Of a DNA stretch of 44,717 nucleotides, positions 17,298-25,760 are shown one piece after another; the stretch's first letter is position 1, and the number at the start of each line of letters is the position of its first letter. The stretch spans positions 1 through 44,717 of the forward strand of contig JAJECC010000125.1 of assembly GCA_022822205.1 (NCBI GenBank). The letters run 5' to 3'. Below the pieces are notes generated by a model that saw nothing but the letters and a program-made list of their open reading frames with translations, made no database searches and was not told the origin of the DNA. The DNA comes from Rhodospirillales bacterium. Its GTDB lineage: Bacteria > Pseudomonadota > Alphaproteobacteria > Rhodospirillales > UBA2165. The translations under genes were made by a program, and so were the position numbers.

Positions 17298-18422
17298 ATG
17301 CCCGAAGCATCAGGAATTCGCGAGGTCAGTTGGGTCGACGTCAAGGGCGGCGGCCAAATCACCGTCAGCGGAACCACCGCTTACGTCGGTCACACCCTCG
17401 GCAAGGAAGCGACCACCGTCATCGACGTGGCCGACCCCAAGAATCCGAAGGTGGTCAAGACCCTCGACTGCAAGCATCAGGGCTGCCATGCGCACAAGGT
17501 GCGGATCATGGGCGATCTGATGCTCACCAATTACGAATCCATCGACTATACGGGCGAGACCGAAGCCGGGTTCACGGGCGGGCTCAACATATTCGACGTG
17601 TCCGATCCCTTGGACCCCAAACACATCCATTTCTGGGAGACCGCCGGCGACGGCGTCCACCGGTTCACCGTGGATGACCGTTATGCCTACATCTCTCCCA
17701 CGGCGGAGGGCTATGAAGGTCACATCTGCATGATCCTCGACATGTCCAACCCGACCAGACCGGAAGAGGTCGGGCGCTGGCATTGGCCCGGCCAACATGT
17801 CGCCGCCGGCGAGGAAGCGGACGTGCCGGTCAAGCGGCTGCGCTGCCATCACCCGATCCGGCGGGGCGACCGGCTCTACGTCAGCTATTGGCATGCGGGC
17901 TGGGCGATCCTCGACATCACCGACATGAGCGACCCGAAAGAGGTTTCCCGTTTCTCCACCTTCCCGCCCTTCCCCTGCCCGACCCACACCTGCCTGCCGT
18001 TCCCGGAGAAAATTCAGGGCATGGACATCATGCTGGTGGCGGACGAAGACGTGGCGCGGCCGGCGGATGCGGGACCCGCTTTCGCCTGGGTGATCGACAT
18101 CACCGACGAGGAGAACCCCATCCCCATCTCCAGCTACCAGGTCGAGGGATTGGGCAGCCGCGAGCCGACCCCGGTGCGGAGCGGGTGTCATCAGCCGGTG
18201 GAGGAAGTGCGCGGCACGGAAATTCCATTCGCCTGGTTCGCCCAGGGGCTGCGGGTCGTCGACTTCGCCAACCCCCACGCGCCCAGGGAGGTTGCCTACT
18301 TCGTGCCCGACAAACCGCCGGGATGCGATGAAGTGCTCTCCAACGACGTCTACGAGGACGACCGGCGGCTGATCTATCTGATGGACCGGGACCGGGGCCT
18401 GCACATCCTGGAACGCACGTAG
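17298..18422 (+). CDS. LVIVD-repeat beta-propeller protein
   Basis: This 374-residue protein is made of recurring units in which a strand of the type TTVIDVADPKNPKVV or LNIFDVSDPLDPKHI recurs about six or seven times, the LVIVD-type beta-propeller pattern. It has no signal peptide. Many histidines and cysteines cluster near blade edges (CKHQGCHAHK, RCHHPIRRGD, PCPTHTC, GCHQP), which could bind a metal in the central channel, as in selenium-binding/methanethiol-oxidase propellers; that comparison is inference. The start follows a strong GGGGAGGAG. A GMC oxidoreductase gene follows after 103 bases on the same strand. Function unknown. Confidence 0.78.
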   Translation: MPEASGIREVSWVDVKGGGQITVSGTTAYVGHTLGKEATTVIDVADPKNPKVVKTLDCKHQGCHAHKVRIMGDLMLTNYESIDYTGETEAGFTGGLNIFDVSDPLDPKHIHFWETAGDGVHRFTVDDRYAYISPTAEGYEGHICMILDMSNPTRPEEVGRWHWPGQHVAAGEEADVPVKRLRCHHPIRRGDRLYVSYWHAGWAILDITDMSDPKEVSRFSTFPPFPCPTHTCLPFPEKIQGMDIMLVADEDVARPADAGPAFAWVIDITDEENPIPISSYQVEGLGSREPTPVRSGCHQPVEEVRGTEIPFAWFAQGLRVVDFANPHAPREVAYFVPDKPPGCDEVLSNDVYEDDRRLIYLMDRDRGLHILERT

Positions 18423-18430
18423 GGCAGCTT

Positions 18431-18446
18431 CCGGCCGATTGGCCGG
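18431..18446 (+). terminator. Short GC-rich hairpin after the propeller gene
   Basis: CCGGCC-gatt-GGCCGG forms a perfect 6-bp stem eight bases after the propeller stop. No T-run follows, so it may be only a weak terminator or an RNA-stability element. Confidence 0.3.
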
Positions 18447-18525
18447 GCGGCGGACAGCCAACCGACCGCTGAATTGAACCGCCGGCCCCGCTCCCCTACC
18501 CTTTCGCAAGGGAGCAGGGAGAGAC

Positions 18526-20151
18526 ATGGCGGACAACGCCTGGAAGAGTTTCGACTATGTGATCGTCGGCGGCGGCTCAGCGGGCTGCGTGCTGGCCAAC
18601 CGGCTGAGCGAAGATCCGTCCAACTCGGTCTGCCTGCTGGAGGCCGGGCCGCCCGATCGCAGCCCGTTCATTCATGTTCCGCTCGGCCTCCTGCGCGGCA
18701 TGAGCGATCCCAAGATCAACTGGCTTTTCTTCTCCGAGCCCCAGGCACACGCCAAGAACCGGCCGATCTTCCTGCCCAGAGGGAAAACCCTCGGCGGATC
18801 CAGCGCCATCAACGGCATGGTCTACATCCGCGGCAATCAGGGCGACTACGATGAATGGGCGGAACTCGGCAACCCCGGATGGGCGTGGCGCGACGTCCTG
18901 CCCTATTTCAGGAAGTCCGAAAACAATGAACATTTCGACGACGGGCTTCACGGCGCCGGCGGTGAACTCAACGTCAAATACCTGGAGACGCCGAACCCGC
19001 TGAACGAACTGTGGACGAGCGCCGCGGAAAAGCTGCAGTACAAGCGTTCGGCCGATTTCAACGGCGAGACCCAGGAGGGCTTCGGGACCTATCAGGTAAC
19101 CCAGAAAAACGGACGCCGGGCGTCCACGGCGGTCGCCTTCCTCAAGCCGGCACGGCGGCGCAAAAACCTCGAAGTGATCACCGATGCCGCCGTGGCGCGG
19201 GTGCTGCTCGATGGCGGACGGGCGGCCGGCGTCGAACTGATCAACGGTGAGCGGCGGATCGATGCCCGGAAGGAAGTGATCCTCTCGGCGGGTGCGTTGG
19301 TCTCGCCGAAGATACTCCTGCAGTCCGGGATCGGGCCCGGCGACGAGCTTTCAAAAATCGGCATTGGCGTCGTCCATGATCTCCCGGGCGTGGGCAAGAA
19401 CCTGCAGGATCATATTTCGGCGGCCGCCCACTACCGCACCCGCAGCCGGCTCGGCTATGGCCTGTCGGCGGCGGCGCTGCCGTCCGTCGCCTGGTCCGGA
19501 ATTCAATACTTCCTGCGGCGGCGGGGCATGCTTGCCAGCAATATGGTCGAAGCCGGGGGGTTCTGGAAATCCGACCCCGCGGCCGTTCGGCCGGACATCC
19601 AGTTCATCTTCGTCCCCGGCTACCGCGAGCCTCCGCCCCGCATGGTCGGCTACGGCCACGGCTATCTCGTCAATGCGGTGCTGCTGCGTCCCGAAAGCCG
19701 GGGGGAGGTCACGGTTGCCGGCAACGACCCGTCGAAACCGCCGGTGGTGCAGCCCCGGTTCTTCAGCGAGAGCCGAGACCTGGAACTTCTCTTCAAGGGA
19801 TTCCAGGAAGTCCGCCGCATCGCCACCAGCGAGACCTTCCGGCATCTGACGCCGGAGGAGTTCCTGCCCCAGCCGGCGGTGAGAACGGATGACGATGTCC
19901 GGGACTATATCCGGGGATACGCCGGAACCATCTTTCACCCCGTCGGCACATGCAGGATGGGGAGCGACGACAGGAGCGTCGTCGATCCCGAACTTCGGGT
20001 CAAAGGGATCGGCGGGCTGCGGGTGGTCGACGCCTCCATCATGCCCCGCATCGTCGGCGGAAACACCAATGCGCCGACCATCATGATCGCCGAGAAGGCC
20101 GCCGACATGATCCTCGGCAAACCGGCGCTTAGCCCGGCTTCGCCGCCCTGA
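18526..20151 (+). CDS. GMC-family FAD oxidoreductase (choline/alcohol dehydrogenase-like)
   Basis: This 541-residue flavoprotein belongs to the glucose-methanol-choline family, which oxidises alcohols to aldehydes or ketones. It shows the FAD-binding [19 protein letters not shown] near the N terminus, the signatures [20 protein letters not shown] and [19 protein letters not shown], and the C-terminal catalytic pair His471 ([11 protein letters not shown]) and Asn513 in GGNTNAPT. The ATG follows GGGAGAGAC. It resembles BetA but lacks neighbouring betaine genes, so choline is only one possible substrate; long-chain or polyethylene-glycol alcohols are also known for the group. It may share a transcript with the upstream propeller gene. 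Confidence 0.9.
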   Translation: MADNAWKSFDYVIVGGGSAGCVLANRLSEDPSNSVCLLEAGPPDRSPFIHVPLGLLRGMSDPKINWLFFSEPQAHAKNRPIFLPRGKTLGGSSAINGMVYIRGNQGDYDEWAELGNPGWAWRDVLPYFRKSENNEHFDDGLHGAGGELNVKYLETPNPLNELWTSAAEKLQYKRSADFNGETQEGFGTYQVTQKNGRRASTAVAFLKPARRRKNLEVITDAAVARVLLDGGRAAGVELINGERRIDARKEVILSAGALVSPKILLQSGIGPGDELSKIGIGVVHDLPGVGKNLQDHISAAAHYRTRSRLGYGLSAAALPSVAWSGIQYFLRRRGMLASNMVEAGGFWKSDPAAVRPDIQFIFVPGYREPPPRMVGYGHGYLVNAVLLRPESRGEVTVAGNDPSKPPVVQPRFFSESRDLELLFKGFQEVRRIATSETFRHLTPEEFLPQPAVRTDDDVRDYIRGYAGTIFHPVGTCRMGSDDRSVVDPELRVKGIGGLRVVDASIMPRIVGGNTNAPTIMIAEKAADMILGKPALSPASPP

Positions 20152-20279
20152 TCGAATGTTTCGGTTTTGTGACGGCGTTATCCCCGGAATCCACAGGAAT
20201 GTGGACCGATACACCGTTGAATTCCCGCCCGCGCCGCCCGAAAATAATCGCACGGCAGACAAGAAATCCGGGGGGATGC

Positions 20280-20708
20280 GTGGCTAACCGGAAACCGATC
20301 AAGCAGTCGGCGGTCCTGGCCTATCAGGAACGAAAGAATCAACTTCAGGTGGTACTGGTCACCTCGCTTGATACCCAACGCTGGGTCCTGCCGAAGGGTC
20401 ACCTGGCGGACGGAATGACGCCCAGCGACTCGGCGGCCCTTGAAGCGTTCGAGGAGGCCGGCGTCGAGGGCGACGTTTCGCGGCAGAGCATCGGCAGCTA
20501 CGACTATATGAAGACCGAACCCAAGGGCGGCGGCCTCCGCCGGGTCGAGGTATTCCCCATGGAGGTTTCGCGGGTGCGGCGCAACTGGCCGGAGAAATCG
20601 GTGCGCGACCGGAAGTGGATGCCCATCGAAGACGCGGTCCGGGCGGTCGAAGAGAAGAAACTCAAGAAGCTGATGGCCCAGTTCGGCCGCAAGATGGCCG
20701 CCGGCTGA
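20280..20708 (+). CDS. Nudix hydrolase with altered Nudix box
   Basis: This 142-residue protein hydrolyses an unknown nucleoside-diphosphate-linked or inositol-pyrophosphate-type substrate. The Nudix box spans GHLADGMTPSDSAALE to EAGV: the metal-binding glutamates of the REUxEE core remain (E-A-F-E-E), but the first glutamate is Met and the arginine is Leu. VLPKGH before the box resembles diadenosine or diphosphoinositol polyphosphate hydrolases. The start is taken as GTG 20280 because GGGGGGA lies just upstream and the first beta strand (QSAVLAY) begins ten residues later; an upstream ATG at 20169 adds a proline-arginine-rich stretch. It converges with rpiA 12 bases away. Confidence 0.8.
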   Translation: MANRKPIKQSAVLAYQERKNQLQVVLVTSLDTQRWVLPKGHLADGMTPSDSAALEAFEEAGVEGDVSRQSIGSYDYMKTEPKGGGLRRVEVFPMEVSRVRRNWPEKSVRDRKWMPIEDAVRAVEEKKLKKLMAQFGRKMAAG

Positions 20709-20720
20709 ACAAACGCCGGT

Positions 20721-21416
20721 TCAGCCCCAAACCTTGTTGGCGGTGATGGTCTCCACCTCGTTGCCCCGGCCGACCAGCAATTCATCCACCAGCCCCAGAA
20801 ACAGGCCCGTCTCGACCACGCCGGGGATGCCCTTCAAGACCCCTTCCAGCGCCCGCGGATCGGCGATGGACCCGTAGGCGCAATCCAAGACCAGATTACC
20901 GTTGTCGGTGCGGTAATCGCCGCCGCCCGACTGGCGCACCCGCGGCGCCGCGCCGGTTTGCGCGATCGTGTCCAGCACGTATTCATGGCCGAAGGGGACG
21001 ACCTCGACCGGCAGATCGAAGGCGCCCAGCGTCTTCACCCGTTTCGACGAGTCGATGATGATCACCCGCCGCTCGGCCGCCGTCAGAACGATCTTTTCCC
21101 GGAGCAGCGCGCCGCCGCCGCCCTTGATCATATGGAATTCGGCGCTGACCTCGTCGGCCCCGTCGACCGCCACATCCAGCTTGTTCACGTCGCCGAAGCC
21201 GACGACCTCGATCCCCCGGGCCTTCATCTTCTCCGCCGAGTCCCCGGAGGTCGGGATCCCGCGGACCGAGAGGCCCTCGTCCCTGACCCGGTCGCCGAGC
21301 GCGTCGATGAAATACCTTACCGTCGAGCCGGTGCCGACGCCGACGGCCATTCCCGATGCCACGTAGCCGGCCGCCGCGCGTCCGGCGGCGCGTTTCTCTC
21401 TATCCGCCTCTGTCAC
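20721..21416 (-). CDS. rpiA: Ribose-5-phosphate isomerase A
   Basis: RpiA interconverts ribose 5-phosphate and ribulose 5-phosphate in the pentose phosphate pathway. Typical motifs are GMAVGVGTGSTVRYF, the DVAVDGADEV loop, the MIKGGGGALLREKIV catalytic segment, and SSKRVKTLG. The GTG at 21416 gives a 231-residue protein starting (M)TEADREKRAAG, matching the usual family length and N terminus, with GGGGA upstream. An ATG at 21452 would add 12 residues. The upstream gap holds the terminator of the EF-hand gene, so rpiA probably has its own promoter. Confidence 0.94.
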   Translation of the reverse strand: MTEADREKRAAGRAAAGYVASGMAVGVGTGSTVRYFIDALGDRVRDEGLSVRGIPTSGDSAEKMKARGIEVVGFGDVNKLDVAVDGADEVSAEFHMIKGGGGALLREKIVLTAAERRVIIIDSSKRVKTLGAFDLPVEVVPFGHEYVLDTIAQTGAAPRVRQSGGGDYRTDNGNLVLDCAYGSIADPRALEGVLKGIPGVVETGLFLGLVDELLVGRGNEVETITANKVWG

Positions 21417-21468
21417 CCGAGTCCCCGACCGTGGTTTCCATGGCTCAGCCATAGCATACGGCCGGGGC

Positions 21469-21503
21469 AAACAAAACGGGGCGGCGCGCATCGCACCGCC
21501 CCG
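21469..21503 (-). terminator. Strong intrinsic terminator after the EF-hand gene
   Basis: Read on the minus strand, CGGGGCGG, an 11-base loop and CCGCCCCG are followed by TTTTGTTT. An 8-bp GC-rich stem with a U-rich tail is the classic rho-independent pattern. It lies after the EF-hand stop and before rpiA. Confidence 0.85.
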
Positions 21504-21504
21504 G

Positions 21505-21526
21505 CAAGTCATGTGGCAATGACTTG
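21505..21526 (-). repeat. Perfect stem-loop ahead of the terminator
   Basis: CAAGTCAT and ATGACTTG form a perfect 8-bp stem with a 6-base loop, just upstream of the terminator hairpin on the minus-strand transcript. It may protect the 3' end or assist termination; no T-run follows it. Confidence 0.5.
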
Positions 21527-21538
21527 GAAGTAACGAAC

Positions 21539-22201
21539 CTAGTTGCCGCCCTGGCCTTGTCCTTGTCCTTGGCCTTGTCCGGGTCCCCGGCGTTCTCCGC
21601 GCCGGCCGTCTCTCGGACCCCCGCGATGCCCGAGCCGGCTCCGCAGGTCGTCCCGGGTGATGGCGCCGTCGCCGTCGCTGTCCATGCGGCGCACCATGCG
21701 CGAGAACCGTTCGGAGAACTCTTCCAGGGTGACCTCGGCGTTGCCGTCGTCATCGTGGCGCTGGAAGGCATCGACCATGCGCTCGCGCATTACCGACAGC
21801 CACAGGTTCTGGTATTCCTGAAGGGTCAGCTTGCCGTCATTGTTGGCGTCGTGCTCGTCGAACTGGCCCTTGCGGAAGGCATCGATCTCGGCCTGGGTAA
21901 TCTTACCGTCGTCGTTGGCATCGAAGGTCTCGAACATCCGCCCGCCGCCGAATCCGCCGCGCGATCCGCCGCGCGGTCCGCCCCGAAATCCGCCGCGCGG
22001 TCCGCCGCGGCCGCGGAAATGAGCGCGCCGGTGCATCCCGTCGTGCCGGCGGGCCTCCCCGGCGGTACCGGACACAACCGCATTCGCATTGGTGACGCCC
22101 GCCGCCGGCGTACCGGCATCGGAAACGGAAACATAGGCGAAGCCTGCCGAAACCACCGCCACCGCGCCGGCCAACAGGGAGAGTCTGAGGGACTTTTTCA
22201 T
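21539..22201 (-). CDS. Exported EF-hand calcium-binding protein with Arg-Gly repeats
   Basis: This 220-residue protein starts with a signal peptide (MKKSLRLSLLAGAVAVVSAGFAY). A glycine-arginine segment follows (repeats of RGG-P/F/S at about residues 62-85), then four EF-hand loops: DANDDGKITQAE, DANNDGKLTLQE, DDDGNAEVTLEE and DSDGDGAITRDD. Oxygen-bearing residues occupy loop positions 1, 3, 5 and 12 in each; the third has Ala instead of the usual Gly at position 6. The tail repeats GQ five times. The start has a good AGAGG site. It is probably a periplasmic or surface calcium binder; its partner is unknown. The repetitive GC-rich DNA at 21947-22018 encodes the Arg-Gly segment. Confidence 0.85.
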   Translation of the reverse strand: MKKSLRLSLLAGAVAVVSAGFAYVSVSDAGTPAAGVTNANAVVSGTAGEARRHDGMHRRAHFRGRGGPRGGFRGGPRGGSRGGFGGGRMFETFDANDDGKITQAEIDAFRKGQFDEHDANNDGKLTLQEYQNLWLSVMRERMVDAFQRHDDDGNAEVTLEEFSERFSRMVRRMDSDGDGAITRDDLRSRLGHRGGPRDGRRGERRGPGQGQGQGQGQGGN

Positions 22202-22281
22202 CGCTAACCTCTTTTGCAAGAATGTTGATTTCAAATGGCGATTGGGGACCGGTCCTCGCACGCGTCGTCAATTTCCCAAAC

Positions 22282-22324
22282 GCGGGGCGGGACGTTTTTC
22301 CGTCGAATTATTTTCCCGCCCCGC
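22282..22324. repeat. Long inverted repeat between the EF-hand gene and tRNA-Val
   Basis: GCGGGGCGGGA and TCCCGCCCCGC form an 11-bp perfect stem around a 21-base AT-rich centre containing its own small GACG/CGTC hairpin. It lies 80 bases upstream of the EF-hand start and 73 bases before the tRNA promoter. It could be an operator, a leader structure or a bidirectional terminator. The rest of 22202-22585, apart from the tRNA and its promoter, shows nothing recognisable. Confidence 0.5.
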
Positions 22325-22396
22325 CGAAGCGGGCGCGGGGAATGTCCCTTGCGTCCCCGCGAACTGCGCCGAGGCCATGGGCCGGGCCGCCCTCGC

Positions 22397-22425
22397 TTGA
22401 CAGACTTGGCGCGCACCACTTATAT
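22397..22425 (+). promoter_or_regulatory. Sigma-70-type promoter for tRNA-Val
   Basis: TTGACA at 22397-22402 and TTATAT at 22420-22425 are separated by exactly 17 bases. The predicted start site falls near 22432, about 15 bases before the mature tRNA. The match is close to the housekeeping sigma consensus. Confidence 0.8.
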
Positions 22426-22446
22426 GCCCGTCCCCATCCCCGGAGC

Positions 22447-22521
22447 GGGCGCGTAGCTCAGCGGGAGAGCACCGTCTTCACACGGCGGGGGTCGCTGGTT
22501 CAATCCCAGCCGCGCCCACCA
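22447..22521 (+). tRNA. tRNA-Val (anticodon CAC)
   Basis: The 75-base sequence folds into a cloverleaf: acceptor stem GGGCGCG/CGCGCCC, a D arm beginning TAGCTCAGCGGG, anticodon stem CCGTC/GGCGG (one T-G pair) around loop TTCACAC giving anticodon CAC, and a T arm with GGTTCAATCC. The discriminator is A and CCA is encoded. It reads GTG valine codons. It sits alone between the EF-hand gene and convergent aapP; no integrase or direct repeat marks it as an integration site. Confidence 0.95.
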
Positions 22522-22585
22522 TTTGCACTGATTCAGATTTTTCCCGAGCGGGGCGCAACATAGCTAACCGAACGGCGGCGGTCCG

Positions 22586-23356
22586 CTAATGGGCCAGGAT
22601 CTGGCTCAGGAACAGCTGGGTGCGGTCGTGCTGCGGGTTGTCGAAGAACTCGTTGGGCTCATTCACTTCGATCACCTCGCCGCCGTCCATGAAGATCACC
22701 CGGTTGGCCACCGTTTTCGCGAAACCCATCTCATGAGTCACGACGAGCATGGTCATGCCGGTCTCGGCGAGTTCGATCATGGTGTCCAGCACTTCCTTGA
22801 TCATCTCGGGATCGAGGGCCGAGGTCGGTTCGTCGAACAGCATGATCTTGGGGTTCATGCACAGCGACCGGGCGATGGCGACGCGCTGCTGCTGACCGCC
22901 CGAGAGCTGACCCGGGAACTTGTCCGCCTGTTCGGGAATCTTGACCCGTTCCAGATACATCATCGCCGTCTCTTCGGCCTCGGCCCGCGGCGCCTTGCGG
23001 ACGTACTGAGGCGCCAGGCAGAGATTGTCGAGCACGGTCAGGTGGGGGAACAGATTGAAGTGCTGGAAGCACATGCCGACCTCACGGCGGATCTGCTCGA
23101 TGTGCTTGAGGTCGTTGGTGAGCTCCACCCCGTCCACGATGATCCGTCCCCGCTGGTGTTCCTCCAGCCGGTTGATGCAGCGGATCACGGTCGACTTCCC
23201 GGACCCGGACGGCCCGCAGATGACGATCCGCTCGCCGGCGCCGACATTGAGATTGATGTTCTTGAGGACATGAAACTCGCCGAACCACTTGTTGACGTCG
23301 ATCATCCGGATAATGCCGTCCGATCCGTTGTCCTGTGACGCTGCCGCCTCATTCAT
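22586..23356 (-). CDS. aapP: General L-amino acid ABC transporter, ATP-binding protein
   Basis: This 256-residue ATPase drives the Aap amino-acid importer. It has the Walker A motif [10 protein letters not shown]-loop [16 protein letters not shown], signature [13 protein letters not shown], Walker [14 protein letters not shown] and the switch histidine in VVTHEMGF. Length and sequence fit the polar amino acid (PAAT) subfamily. The start at MNEAAASQ has GGAG upstream; the open frame continues upstream through aapM in another frame without similarity. It is last in the aapJ-aapQ-aapM-aapP order and begins 23 bases after aapM. It faces tRNA-Val. Confidence 0.95.
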   Translation of the reverse strand: MNEAAASQDNGSDGIIRMIDVNKWFGEFHVLKNINLNVGAGERIVICGPSGSGKSTVIRCINRLEEHQRGRIIVDGVELTNDLKHIEQIRREVGMCFQHFNLFPHLTVLDNLCLAPQYVRKAPRAEAEETAMMYLERVKIPEQADKFPGQLSGGQQQRVAIARSLCMNPKIMLFDEPTSALDPEMIKEVLDTMIELAETGMTMLVVTHEMGFAKTVANRVIFMDGGEVIEVNEPNEFFDNPQHDRTQLFLSQILAH

Positions 23357-23379
23357 GGGTTTTCTCCAGCCCTGAAGGG

Positions 23380-24480
23380 TTATCGATGATGCCCGGTGTC
23401 CAACTTGCGTTCCAGCGCCTGGCTGTAGCGGGACATGCCGAAGCAGAATATCCAGTAGACGAACGCGGCGAAGAAAAAGCCCTCCGCCGCCACGTTCTGC
23501 CACGCGGGATCGATGATCGCCGACTGCACGCCGCCCAGCACCTCGAACAGGCCGATGATCAACACCAACGTGGTGTCCTTGAACAGCGCGATGAAGGTGT
23601 TGACGATGCCGGGGATCACCAGCTTGAGGGCCTGGGGCAGGATGACCAGCCACATGGAGCGCCAATAGCCGAGACCCAATGCCGCCGCGGCTTCGTACTG
23701 ACCCCTGGGAATCGCCTGCAGGCCGCCCCGGACCACCTCCGCCATGTAGGCCGACTGGAACATGGTGATGCCGATCAGCGCCCGGAGCAGTTTGTTGAAG
23801 TTGGTGCCCTCGGGCAGGAACAGGGGCAGCATCACCGAGGCCATGAACAGCACCGAGATCAGCGGCACGCCGCGCCATAGCTCGATGAAGGCCACGCATA
23901 TGGTCCGGATGACGGGCATTTCCGAGCGCCGGCCGAGGGCCAGCAATATGCCGATGGGCAGCGCCGCGACGATGCCCACATAGGACAGCACCAGGGTGAG
24001 CATCAGCCCGCCCCACTTGTCCGTATCGACGAACTCCAGACCGAAGGCGCCGCCGAGCAGCAGCACGCCGGAGACCACCGGATAGACGGTCAGGAAGATC
24101 CAGCCGAGCGCCTTCTTGTAGGGCGCATTCTCGAAGAACTGCGGGAAAATGAGCGCCGCCAGCAGGAAGAACATGACGTTTACCCGCCACTGCTCGGCGT
24201 CCGGGTAGAAGCCATAGATGAAGAAGTTGAACCTGTCCTTGACGAAGACCCAGCACGCGCCGTCACCGTCGCAGGCCGATTGGTCCTTGCCGGCGAGGTC
24301 GGCGCTGAAGATTCCCCAATCCAATATCTGCCAGAGGAAGTAGACGGTGACGAGCGACAGGACGACGGTGAAGACGGAACTCAGCCAGGTTGAGAACAGA
24401 TTGCTGCGCGCCCAGCCGACGGCGCCGACGGTGGACGCGGGCGGCGGGAGACTTGGGGAGGGCTGCCAAGCCGTCGTCAT
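23380..24480 (-). CDS. aapM: General L-amino acid ABC transporter, permease AapM
   Basis: This 366-residue inner-membrane permease is the AapM-type partner of AapQ. It has a membrane helix near residues 30-55, a periplasmic loop with the Cys-containing [11 protein letters not shown] segment typical of AapM, and a C-terminal transport domain whose EAA loop reads [24 protein letters not shown], contacting the ATPase. Its start overlaps the aapQ stop by four bases, so the two permeases are translationally coupled and probably made in equal amounts. Confidence 0.93.
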   Translation of the reverse strand: MTTAWQPSPSLPPPASTVGAVGWARSNLFSTWLSSVFTVVLSLVTVYFLWQILDWGIFSADLAGKDQSACDGDGACWVFVKDRFNFFIYGFYPDAEQWRVNVMFFLLAALIFPQFFENAPYKKALGWIFLTVYPVVSGVLLLGGAFGLEFVDTDKWGGLMLTLVLSYVGIVAALPIGILLALGRRSEMPVIRTICVAFIELWRGVPLISVLFMASVMLPLFLPEGTNFNKLLRALIGITMFQSAYMAEVVRGGLQAIPRGQYEAAAALGLGYWRSMWLVILPQALKLVIPGIVNTFIALFKDTTLVLIIGLFEVLGGVQSAIIDPAWQNVAAEGFFFAAFVYWIFCFGMSRYSQALERKLDTGHHR

Positions 24481-25673
24481 CGTTCCACCAATGCCATTCG
24501 TCTGTTGTAGATATTCATCACCAGGGAAATCAGCAGACTGATGGTCAGGTAGACCGCCATGGTCATGGCGACGATCTCAACCGCCTGTCCGGTCTGGTTG
24601 AGTGTCGTCCCCATGAAAACCGCCACCAGATCCGGATAGCCGATGGCCGTCGCCAGCGACGAGTTTTTGGTCAAATTCAAGTACTGGCTGGTCAGCGGCG
24701 GGATGATCACCCGCATGGCCTGGGGGATAACCACCAACTGCAACGTCTGGCTGTTCTTCAATCCGAGCGCGCGGGAGGCCTCGGTCTGACCGTGGCTCAC
24801 GGCCAGAATGCCGGCGCGCACGATTTCGGCGATGAACGCGGCCGTGTACATGGTCAGGGCCCACAGCAGCGCCATCAATTCCGGGATGACGCTGGCCCCG
24901 CCGGCGAGCCGGAAGCGCTGCAGCTCGGCAAACTCGAAGCTCAGCGGCGCGCCCACGGCCAGGAACGCCAGGAGCGGCAGGCCGACGATCAACCCAATCG
25001 AGGCATAAAAGACCGGAAACTGTTGACCCGTCCGGTCAAGCCGTTGCCTGGCCCATTTTCTCAGGCAGACAATCGCGGCGACGGCGACGATCAATGCGAT
25101 CCAGACGAGGCCGAACCCGTCGCCGAAAATGGGTTTCGGAAAGAAGAAACCCCGGTTGTTGAGATAGAACGCGTCACCAACCGTGATGCTCTGGCGGATG
25201 CCGGGCAGCGCCTGAAGCACCGCGATGTACCAGAAGAAAATCTGCAACAGCAGGGGAATGTTGCGGACGACTTCGACATAAACCGTCGCCAATTTGGCGA
25301 TCACCCAGTTGTTGGACAGCCGCGCGACACCAAGGACGAATCCGAGAACGGTCGCCAAAATGATCCCCAGGAAGGCGACCAGGACCGTATTGAGCAGACC
25401 GACGACGAAAGTCCGGCCATAGGAGTTGCTCTCGTCGTAGGGAATAAGACTCATCAGGATGCCGAACCCGGCGGCCCGGTCGAGAAAGGCGAAACCGGTG
25501 GAGATGCCCCGCCTTTCCATATTGGCGAGGGTATTGTTGAGAATGGTCCAGAAGAACCATCCCAACACGACCAGCGCCAGAACCTGGAAGACGATCGAGC
25601 GGACGGCTGGGTCGTTCCACGGAGGCGGCTTCGATGGTTGTAAACCGCCTCCGGATGTCGGTTGGTCGGCCAT
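24477..25673 (-). CDS. aapQ: General L-amino acid ABC transporter, permease AapQ
   Basis: This 398-residue permease forms a heterodimer with AapM. Features include the N-terminal helix, the conserved stretch NTVLVAFLGIILATVLGF, the EVVRNIPLLLQIFFWY loop characteristic of PAAT permeases, and the EAA loop EASRALGLKNSQTLQLVVIPQAM. The long insertion between the first helices, compared with HisQ/GlnP-type permeases, is typical of AapQ. It follows aapJ after 87 bases that contain a hairpin. Confidence 0.94.
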   Translation of the reverse strand: MADQPTSGGGLQPSKPPPWNDPAVRSIVFQVLALVVLGWFFWTILNNTLANMERRGISTGFAFLDRAAGFGILMSLIPYDESNSYGRTFVVGLLNTVLVAFLGIILATVLGFVLGVARLSNNWVIAKLATVYVEVVRNIPLLLQIFFWYIAVLQALPGIRQSITVGDAFYLNNRGFFFPKPIFGDGFGLVWIALIVAVAAIVCLRKWARQRLDRTGQQFPVFYASIGLIVGLPLLAFLAVGAPLSFEFAELQRFRLAGGASVIPELMALLWALTMYTAAFIAEIVRAGILAVSHGQTEASRALGLKNSQTLQLVVIPQAMRVIIPPLTSQYLNLTKNSSLATAIGYPDLVAVFMGTTLNQTGQAVEIVAMTMAVYLTISLLISLVMNIYNRRMALVER

Positions 25674-25719
25674 CGATCAGTCTTTTCTTAAGTTGGTGCC
25701 CCCGAAGACCGGAAAGTGA

Positions 25720-25750
25720 AAACCCCTGGGACCAGTGGCCTCAGGGGTTT
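25720..25750 (-). terminator. Intercistronic hairpin between aapJ and aapQ
   Basis: AAACCCCTG and CAGGGGTTT form a 9-bp perfect stem starting 10 bases after the aapJ stop; on the minus strand it runs into TTTTCAC. Such partial terminators between a binding-protein gene and its permease genes usually keep binding protein in excess by attenuating transcription or stabilising the upstream mRNA. Confidence 0.65.
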
Positions 25751-25760
25751 CTCGTTCCGT

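Noticed and set aside
21947..22018. CRISPR-like or tandem satellite array
   Set aside because: The repeated CCGCCGCG units encode the Arg-Gly segment of the EF-hand protein; there are no spacers.
22447..22521. tRNA-Val as an integration site of a genomic island
   Set aside because: No integrase, no repeated tRNA 3' end and no change of gene character on either side were seen.
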